A stretch of DNA of 11,797 nt from Methanospirillum hungatei (GTDB taxonomy: Archaea; Halobacteriota; Methanomicrobia; Methanomicrobiales; Methanospirillaceae): assembly GCF_020216685.1 (NCBI RefSeq), contig NZ_JAIWNS010000162.1:1-11797 (forward strand). Reading direction: 5' to 3'. This document shows positions 6,536 to 11,797 of this stretch, piece by piece; position 1 is the stretch's first letter, and every line of letters begins with the position of its first letter. Under the pieces are notes generated by a model that saw nothing but the letters and a program-made list of their open reading frames with translations, searched no databases and was not told the origin of the DNA. The translations under genes and the position numbers were made by a program.

Positions 6536-8230
6536 TTATGACTCGCTGTTCATTGCTGCAGGGAAGATAACCCTGACCACCGCACCACCATCATTGGCAA
6601 GGGTCATGGTCCCTGATAGTTCCAGCGCAAGGTTTTCAATGATGGTAAATCCGGAGGTTGCGCTTCCGGTTCTGATAATTGACTCTGGAAAGCCCCTGCC
6701 GCTGTCCTGAACCTGATAGATATACCAGTCTTCTTCACGCCGAAAAGAGAGCTCAATCCGCCCTGGTTGTCCGGGGGTAAAAGCATGACGTATCGCGTTC
6801 AGGATAACTTCACCCGTGATGATTCCAAGAATTGCAGCATGTTTCTCTCCAATGGCATCGTCAATGGCACAGGAGATGACAATCTCGATATCCTGCATCT
6901 CTTCGGCGAAATCTTGTGTAATACACCCGATGATAAGCCGGATATATTTACAGAGATGAACCCCGGCTCCCCTTCCTCCGCCCGCTTCGTAGAGCTGCAG
7001 GACCGCTTCAAGGAGGATCTTGCCATACCGCATATCATGTTCTGGTTCAGCGGCTATGGACAGGTATTTCTGGCTGAGGACATTTCTGACCATCTGCAGG
7101 AGGGTAATATAGGTGTGCCTGACTTCTCTTGATTCAGAACCGGTCACGACTGGTTCAGCATCGTCCCGTGACTCCGGGCTGATGGTCCAGATGATAAGGT
7201 CCCGATCACCGCTCTGAATTTCCCTGGCAACTATCCTGACCGGTTGCCATCCCGCCCTGATATCCGGCAGATCAACCTGGTCTGCGATGGTTAGTCCTTC
7301 CCTTACCTGTTCGATGACATCCCTGCTGATAAGCCCGCTCTCACGCAGATCTACCCCGGTCTGTCCGAGTGGTGAGTATGATGATGCATAGGCTGATGCA
7401 GCATGGTTCATCTCCTGGATTCGGAGATCAGACGCGGTGGTGATGATGGCCGGGACCGGGTTTCGTGAGAAGAGATCATGGTACAGACTGTCCCGGCTGA
7501 GTGAGATATCCTGCTGTTCATCAGCCCGTGTCGCACTCAGGATCATGCCTGCCATACCGGAGGGCTTGAATAGTCTGATAAGGATCGGACGTACCTGGCC
7601 GTCCGGAAGGGTTACAAGAAACCGGGCACTACTCCCCCCACCCGCGAGGACCTGGGTTTTAAATTCATCAAAACGCTTATGCTCCTGTGCTGGGAGCAGA
7701 TGGGTGAAAAGAAGCCCGGTGACCGCCCCCTGATCATACCCTATGATCTGAGAGACTGACGGGGTTACATATGATATCTGTCCATCAGCGCTGAGTAGCG
7801 CGATAAGTTCTTCGGTGTGGGAGAGGAGCTGCAGGTAGATCTCCGGAGATAAGAGACCGTTCGTGGCATCCGGAACCGCTTGACTGAGTATTCTGATTAT
7901 GTATCCTTCAAGTCCTGATATTGCGAGCGGTCCTTTAAAAGTCCCGGTGCCGATAAGGATTCCCTCTGCAGGGGACCGGTCCTTTACCTGCAGCCTTGTA
8001 AAGATGACAAAGGATCTCTTCTCATTCAAACCGGTCTGGATGGTCTTTCTGACCGAATCGCGTTCCTCCGGATGAATGAGATCAGGCAGCGAGATAAGAC
8101 CGGTGTCCACCAGTTCAGCGGGAGTATACCCGCACACATCCCTCGCCCCCTCGTCTGCATAGGTAATGGACAAAGCTACGTCAGCCTTTGCCCGAAACAT
8201 CATCCCCACTATATGTACTTTATTTTCCAT
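6536..8230 (-). CDS. Three-PAS sensor kinase with degenerate phosphoacceptor box
   Basis: This is a 564-residue soluble sensor protein. Three PAS-like domains occupy about 8-115, 130-235 and 248-352, the middle one being the clearest (SHTEELIALLSADGQISYVT, IIGYD). The C-terminal ATPase resembles those of HisKA_2 kinases: GEVILNAIRHAF (473-484, keeping E474 and N478), DSGRG (509-513) and SGFTIIENLALELSG (526-540). Where HisKA_2 kinases have E-x-x-H-R-V-K-N-N-x-Q, this protein has EVRHTYITLLQ (369-379): H372 and the Gln are kept but RVKNN is lost. It may still phosphorylate, or may be a binding-only sensor. No transmembrane segment is seen and no response regulator adjoins it. The ATG follows a GGGGGG run that may act as ribosome site. 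It is first in the minus-strand run and divergent from the MFS gene. Confidence 0.88.
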   Translation of the reverse strand: MENKVHIVGMMFRAKADVALSITYADEGARDVCGYTPAELVDTGLISLPDLIHPEERDSVRKTIQTGLNEKRSFVIFTRLQVKDRSPAEGILIGTGTFKGPLAISGLEGYIIRILSQAVPDATNGLLSPEIYLQLLSHTEELIALLSADGQISYVTPSVSQIIGYDQGAVTGLLFTHLLPAQEHKRFDEFKTQVLAGGGSSARFLVTLPDGQVRPILIRLFKPSGMAGMILSATRADEQQDISLSRDSLYHDLFSRNPVPAIITTASDLRIQEMNHAASAYASSYSPLGQTGVDLRESGLISRDVIEQVREGLTIADQVDLPDIRAGWQPVRIVAREIQSGDRDLIIWTISPESRDDAEPVVTGSESREVRHTYITLLQMVRNVLSQKYLSIAAEPEHDMRYGKILLEAVLQLYEAGGGRGAGVHLCKYIRLIIGCITQDFAEEMQDIEIVISCAIDDAIGEKHAAILGIITGEVILNAIRHAFTPGQPGRIELSFRREEDWYIYQVQDSGRGFPESIIRTGSATSGFTIIENLALELSGTMTLANDGGAVVRVIFPAAMNSES

Positions 8231-8337
8231 GGTCCCCCCGGACAGAACATGTTGATTATCAGGTTTCCTGTGATGTATAATAAGAGGCGGGGTATAGTTT
8301 TATTGATCCGGGAGGTACACAAAGAAGGATTCATTGG
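8231..8337. promoter_or_regulatory. Divergent intergenic region between sensor kinase and MFS transporter
   Basis: The 107-base spacer separates divergently transcribed genes, so it must hold promoters for both. A TGTATAATAAG stretch (about 8274-8284) is TATA-like on both strands and is the best candidate; a second AT-rich patch, GGTATAGTTTTATTG (8291-8305), could serve either side. GAAGGA (8324-8329) is the ribosome site for the TTG start of the transporter. GGAGGT at 8311-8316 is stronger but no start codon follows at proper distance. Element calls are by eye. Confidence 0.4.
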
Positions 8338-9765
8338 TTGAAACCCGTGTATTTAAAAGATCACTTCCCCCTGTTGCTGCTCCTTTCCCTGACCGTAATG
8401 CTGGTCATGGCCGGTGAGTCCATGCTCACTGCCGCTCTGCCGGAGATTGAACATGAATTCTCCGTTCCAGGTATCTATGAGTCATGGATTCTCCCGATTG
8501 TCCTGCTCGTCGGAGCGGCAGCTTCACCCTTTGTAGGAACCGCAGGGGATCGATTCGGCCATAAGCGTCTTCTTATCATCTGTCTTGTGATATACTCTGC
8601 AGGTCTCATCTGCGGACTTGTGGCCCCTGATATATGGGTACTCCTCTTTGGTCGTGCCATGCAGGGTGCAGGAATAGCCGCTTTTCCCCTGGGGTATGCG
8701 ATTATCAGGGAACGACTTTGTGAGACAGCGGCAGATACCGGTATTGGTATTATCAGTGCCATGTATGGTGCGGGAACATTCATCGGAGTGATAACCGGGT
8801 CGTTCATAACCGGTCTCTTCTCATGGCGGGTGACCTACATGGTTTTAATTCCGGCGACCTGTATCCTTCTTCTTTGTATCTGGAAGTATATCGGAGATGA
8901 TGAACCGGGGAAGGGGCATGGTTCCCTTGATTTTGCAGGATTCTTCTCGCTGCTCCTTTTTCTCTTCCTCACCCTTGTTTTTTTCTCCCTCCCCACAGAA
9001 GATCAGACCGGAAGTATCGGGCTGCTGGTGCTTGTCTGTGCTCTCCTTGGATTTGTGCTTTTTATCCGGTTCGAGAGGAGGGCGTCTCATCCTCTGGCAG
9101 ATTTTCACCTGATGAAAAGACGCCCGGTTGCGGTGTTTATGCTGATCGGGTTTCTGACCGTATTCACCTTTTTCGTCCTACTTCAGATGATGCCTTATAT
9201 CATCCGGCTTCCTACAGGACTTGCCCTGTCAGCTGAAATGGTCGGACTCATCCTGATTCCCGGGACATTATGTGATATGGCTGCAGGGCCGCTGACCGGA
9301 CGGATGATCCCGGTTATCGGGTGCCGGCTTCCCTGCATTATCGGCTCTCTTCTTCTCCTCAGTGCGGGATGTCTGCTCTTTCTCTTCCCGGTAACGTGTG
9401 CCGGCCTGGTGATTGCCTGGATGATCTTTTCATTTGGGATGTCTATGGTTGCTACCGCTGATCTCATCGGAGTGCTGGATTTTGTCGGGGAGGAGCGGAC
9501 TGCTGAAGCGACCGGAATAATCCAGAGTATGCAGACCCTTGGGGGGATGATCGGTCCTATCGTTACAGGAATCATCCTTGCAACCTCCCAGGTCAGCATG
9601 ATGTATCAGGGAGAGATATGGGAGGTTCCAAAGGCCGGCACCTATTACCTGGTCTTTCTGTTGGTGATCATCATCAGCTCACTTCTCCTGGTAATCTCCT
9701 GGATATGTGTGCAGGACAGGCGGAAAGAAAGAAATGATCATATCCATCTGTGCGAGAACCCATAG
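8338..9765 (+). CDS. MFS transporter, 14-TM DHA2-type drug/efflux family
   Basis: This is an inner-membrane secondary transporter, probably a proton-coupled exporter; the substrate cannot be told. The 475 residues show about 14 hydrophobic segments (near 11-31, 48-68, 78-97, 99-120, 136-157, 165-185, 199-218, 227-244, 265-285, 300-318, 332-350, 352-374, 398-417 and 436-457), as in the DHA2 group. Motif A GTAGDRFGHKR (67-77) lies between segments 2 and 3, and the motif-B Arg R106 is in LLFGRAMQGAG. Motif C in segment 5 reads GTFIGVITG (146-154), lacking the Pro usual in antiporters. HPLADFHLMKRRPV (251-264) before segment 9 is also DHA2-like. The start is TTG with AAGGA seven to eight bases upstream; a GTG three codons later is the alternative. 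The tail is charged. Confidence 0.93.
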   Translation: MKPVYLKDHFPLLLLLSLTVMLVMAGESMLTAALPEIEHEFSVPGIYESWILPIVLLVGAAASPFVGTAGDRFGHKRLLIICLVIYSAGLICGLVAPDIWVLLFGRAMQGAGIAAFPLGYAIIRERLCETAADTGIGIISAMYGAGTFIGVITGSFITGLFSWRVTYMVLIPATCILLLCIWKYIGDDEPGKGHGSLDFAGFFSLLLFLFLTLVFFSLPTEDQTGSIGLLVLVCALLGFVLFIRFERRASHPLADFHLMKRRPVAVFMLIGFLTVFTFFVLLQMMPYIIRLPTGLALSAEMVGLILIPGTLCDMAAGPLTGRMIPVIGCRLPCIIGSLLLLSAGCLLFLFPVTCAGLVIAWMIFSFGMSMVATADLIGVLDFVGEERTAEATGIIQSMQTLGGMIGPIVTGIILATSQVSMMYQGEIWEVPKAGTYYLVFLLVIIISSLLLVISWICVQDRRKERNDHIHLCENP

Positions 9766-9766
9766 T

Positions 9767-9901
9767 ATGACTGAAAAAAATCTTCGTTGTCCCTTTGATA
9801 AAGAACCCTGTATAGAGGAACGGTGTGCCGTCTGGTCTGACGTTCATGCCTGCTGCAGTTTTGCAATGATTCCGGACCTTAACAGAAAAAAGAGCATCTG
9901 A
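9767..9901 (+). CDS. Small cysteine-rich protein, probably metal-binding
   Basis: This 44-residue protein has four regularly spaced cysteines and one extra: C8-x6-C15-x4-C20-AVW-...-C29-C30. The pattern 'RCPFDKEPCIEERCAVW' resembles tiny archaeal proteins that I recall only as uncharacterised; four Cys suggest a zinc or Fe-S site. It begins one base after the MFS stop, so it is likely translated from the transporter message. The ATG at 9767 is chosen because it directly precedes the conserved part; in-frame starts at 9734 and 9707 lie inside the transporter gene, and no Shine-Dalgarno is clear for any of them. It may be a partner of the transporter or merely a neighbour. Confidence 0.65.
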   Translation: MTEKNLRCPFDKEPCIEERCAVWSDVHACCSFAMIPDLNRKKSI

Positions 9902-9982
9902 CCATGAGAAACCGGTCAGACCCGGAACAGATACCTCATCCGGCTCAGGGAAGTTTCGGACTCTGCTCTTTGATTAGAGGTG

Positions 9983-11392
9983 CTATGGCATCTCTTCAAC
10001 TTTTATCATATTCGTCCGCCCTTCCTTTCCGGAAAAATTACCTGCGATTATTACCAGCTGGTCTTTGGATGTGGCGATACCGGTATACTTTGCAATTTTT
10101 ATCGCAGCCCTGAAGAGTTCATCTGCCGACTGGATAGGATCAAAGACGACAGGCTGAATTCCCCACCGTAAGAGAAGTCGTCTGGCAACGGCCGGGTCTG
10201 GAGTCAGAGCAAGGACCGGAGATCGTGGTCTGCATCGTGATACACGTTCAGCAGTAAGTCCTGATCTCGTGAATGCAACGATTGCAGGGCTTTCCAGTTC
10301 TTCAGCTATGTAGCAGGCCCGGTAACTGATGATACCTTCTACATTCTTCTCATGCCAGTCGGATCGTTCATTAAGGATACGAAGGTAGGGAAGGTGCTGT
10401 TCGGTCTCTATCGCTATCCGGGCCATCATGACCACTGCCTGACCAGGGTATCTTCCGACAGAGGTCTCGGCAGAGAGCATGGTTGCATCGGTTCCGTCTA
10501 CGATTGCATTGGCAACATCGGTCACTTCCGCCCTCGTCGGTCTGCCCCTGCTCACCATTGATTCCAGCATCTCGGTTGCGGTGATCACCGGGATTCCGTG
10601 CCGGCTGCACGTGGTAATGATTAGTTTTTGAATATACGGGACTTCTTCAAGGGGGAGTTCGACACCAAGATCTCCCCGTGCGACCATAACACCGTCAGCA
10701 TGCCGGATAATGTCATCAAGTCCTTCAACCGCCCGCCTGCATTCTATCTTTGCAATAAGCGGGATAGTACCCATCCCTTCCCCGGTGAGCAGGGTTCGTG
10801 CATCCCTGATATCCTCTGCCGACCCGACAAAGGAAAGGGCGATGTAGTCAGGCCTGAGTGCTGCTCCCTGCCTGATATAGTCGATAAACCGGGGACCTGC
10901 ATAGGGAACATCCGGTCTTCTTCCCGGAATGACCACCCCCATCCCCTCCCGGATGGTTCCGCCTGATATGACGGTTGTGAGCATCGGAGGGCCGGGTTTT
11001 AAGACCTGTAATGTAACAGCCCCGTCCCCTACCAGAACCACGTCTCCGGGACAGACTTTTGGGATGCAGTCCGGGGGATGTACATGAATGGCACCAGATG
11101 CATGCTCATGTTCAGCAGCGATGTGAATGGTATCTCCAGGAACCACCTCTCTGGGCGGGGAGTTTATCAGAACCCTGAGTTTGGGGCCAGGAATGTCAAC
11201 CAGGATACCTATCTCCCGGTCCAGTTCATCTGCCAGTGCTCTGATTTGCTGAACCGTTTCCTCATGCCAGGCTGGTGCTCCATGGGAGAGGTTCAGGCGT
11301 GCAATATCCATCCCTGAAAGGATCATCTCCCTGATAATCCTGGGATTTGACGATGCAGGCCCTATTGTTGCGATAATTTTTGTTCTTCTCAT
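9983..11392 (-). CDS. pyk: Pyruvate kinase
   Basis: The enzyme makes pyruvate and ATP from phosphoenolpyruvate and ADP, the last step of glycolysis, in the cytosol. The start is set at ATG 11392 because MRRTKIIATIGPAS is the canonical beginning; upstream in-frame codons run into the promoter. The 469 residues show R32, N34 and S36 in ARLNLSHG, D66 in DIPGPKLR, K215 and E217 in AKIEC, D241 in VARGDLGVELP, T273 in TATEMLESM, and the domain GTDATMLSAETSVGRYP near 300-316. The B-domain lid lies about 70-165 and the C-terminal domain from about 340. KIEC replaces the common KIEN, and TATEM the common TATQM; neither change removes a metal ligand. No Shine-Dalgarno precedes the start. It is divergent from the DtxR-type gene. 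Confidence 0.95.
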   Translation of the reverse strand: MRRTKIIATIGPASSNPRIIREMILSGMDIARLNLSHGAPAWHEETVQQIRALADELDREIGILVDIPGPKLRVLINSPPREVVPGDTIHIAAEHEHASGAIHVHPPDCIPKVCPGDVVLVGDGAVTLQVLKPGPPMLTTVISGGTIREGMGVVIPGRRPDVPYAGPRFIDYIRQGAALRPDYIALSFVGSAEDIRDARTLLTGEGMGTIPLIAKIECRRAVEGLDDIIRHADGVMVARGDLGVELPLEEVPYIQKLIITTCSRHGIPVITATEMLESMVSRGRPTRAEVTDVANAIVDGTDATMLSAETSVGRYPGQAVVMMARIAIETEQHLPYLRILNERSDWHEKNVEGIISYRACYIAEELESPAIVAFTRSGLTAERVSRCRPRSPVLALTPDPAVARRLLLRWGIQPVVFDPIQSADELFRAAIKIAKYTGIATSKDQLVIIAGNFSGKEGRTNMIKVEEMP

Positions 11393-11535
11393 GGTGCAGG
11401 ATATGCCGGGATCAGAAGGACTGGCTCGCCTCTTCATGATACGGGAGATGTGAGTTCTCGAAAGATAAAAGGTAAACTCTGCATGGTATGATCTGGGTGG
11501 GCTATAAACCCCTGAAACGATAACAGAATACTGCG
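11393..11535. promoter_or_regulatory. Divergent intergenic region between pyruvate kinase and DtxR-type regulator
   Basis: The 143 bases hold two TATA-like elements. On the plus strand CTATAAAC (11502-11509), preceded by a purine-rich GGGTGGG that could be the BRE, sits 27-34 bases before the regulator ATG, which implies a leaderless or nearly leaderless message. On the minus strand TTACCTTTTATCTTTC (about 11460-11475) is the likely pyruvate kinase promoter, giving a leader of roughly 45-50 bases. GGG and CCC triplets flank the plus-strand TATA symmetrically, a possible but weak operator. All are by-eye calls. Confidence 0.5.
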
Positions 11536-11797
11536 ATGGATGTTGCAGAACGAGAGGATACGCTTCTATCCCTGATGCGCCAGGCACGGTTGACCGGACA
11601 GGGAGGAAGGCCGGAAGATATTGCCGGTCATACTGGTCTGTCTGCTCACCAGGTCACGGAGGTACTCACAGAACTTGTCAGGAGTGGTGAGGTCACGTTC
11701 CAGGATGACGGGGCGTATCACTTAAGTCCTTCCGGTATTCGGGCTGCAGAGGCAATTATGCGAAGGCACCGTGTTCTTGAGACTTTTCTGCAGGAGA
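11536..11797 (+). CDS. DtxR-type metal-dependent transcriptional regulator, 3'-truncated by window edge
   Basis: The visible 87 codons stay open to the window edge. Residues about 5-65 form a winged helix-turn-helix (PEDIAGHTGLSAHQVTEVLTELVRSGEV), followed by the start of the DtxR dimerisation and metal-binding helix, GIRAAEAIMRRHRVLETFLQE, where the RRHRxLExFL block is the family signature. Such proteins bind Fe(II) or Mn(II) and repress uptake genes; a second metal domain or FeoA-like SH3 domain would be expected beyond the edge. No Shine-Dalgarno precedes the ATG, and the TATA element lies about 30 bases upstream, so translation is probably leaderless. The N-terminus is a little longer than the minimal DtxR start. 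Which metal it senses cannot be read here. Confidence 0.82.
   Translation, partial: MDVAEREDTLLSLMRQARLTGQGGRPEDIAGHTGLSAHQVTEVLTELVRSGEVTFQDDGAYHLSPSGIRAAEAIMRRHRVLETFLQE

Noticed and set aside
8072..8341. Plus-strand open frame crossing into the MFS upstream region
   Set aside because: It is antisense to the first PAS domain of the sensor kinase and ends at the MFS start; no family features are seen.
9904..10113. Plus-strand open frame of 69 codons two bases after the cysteine-rich gene
   Set aside because: It runs antisense into the end of pyruvate kinase and the protein shows no domain or sensible composition.
11393..11587. N-terminal extension of pyruvate kinase back to an in-frame ATG at 11587
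   Set aside because: The extra 65 residues cross the promoter and the start of the divergent DtxR-type gene; pyruvate kinases begin at the TKIIATIGP block.
1..11797. CRISPR arrays, tRNA or rRNA genes, insertion sequences, attachment sites
   Set aside because: No regularly spaced repeats, tRNA-like cloverleaf with a GTTCGAATC-type arm, rRNA segments, transposase or integrase proteins were found on reading both strands.

Overview
The window looks like chromosome of a methanogenic archaeon, most likely a member of the Methanomicrobiales (Methanospirillum-like). This is inferred from the archaeal-type pyruvate kinase, a SufC with the C-terminal CxxC tail I associate with methanogens, several PAS/GAF sensor kinases of the HisKA_2 class, TATA-like elements ahead of genes without Shine-Dalgarno sites, a mix of ATG/GTG/TTG starts, and moderate GC content. 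I ran no database search. No tRNA, rRNA, CRISPR array, transposase or integrase was seen.

Left plus-strand block (2-3454): a GAF-PAS-HisKA_2 histidine kinase cut by the left edge overlaps by ATGA with a REC-PAS response regulator, giving a two-component pair with no visible DNA-binding output. It is followed by a GNAT acetyltransferase whose start codon is unclear, and a DUF1848 protein carrying a radical-SAM-like CX3CX2C motif at its C-terminus.

AT-rich stretch (about 3500-4400): this part is visibly poorer in GC than its surroundings. It holds a YgiT/MqsA-type zinc finger that appears frameshifted at a TTAAAAAAA tract, an AN1-type zinc finger with a C-terminal membrane anchor, and on the minus strand a small membrane protein with an in-frame TGA.

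Minus-strand run (8230 down to 4140): five consecutive genes have short gaps or overlaps. They encode a three-PAS sensor kinase with a degenerate phosphoacceptor box, an FMN-binding PPOX-family protein, SufC without an adjacent SufB, an ADP-ribosylglycohydrolase five bases after sufC, and the small membrane protein. Divergent from the kinase is a 14-TM MFS transporter, followed by a tiny cysteine-rich protein.

Right end (9983-11797): pyruvate kinase on the minus strand diverges from a DtxR-type metal-dependent regulator that runs off the edge. They share a 143-base intergenic region with a TATA-like element on each side, and the regulator's transcript is probably leaderless.

Most of the window is well-known gene families. 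The parts most worth a second look are the frameshifted zinc finger, the degenerate kinase, the SufC/ADP-ribosylglycohydrolase pairing, the C-terminal radical-SAM-like motif and the small cysteine-rich protein. I do not see a clearly new multi-gene system.
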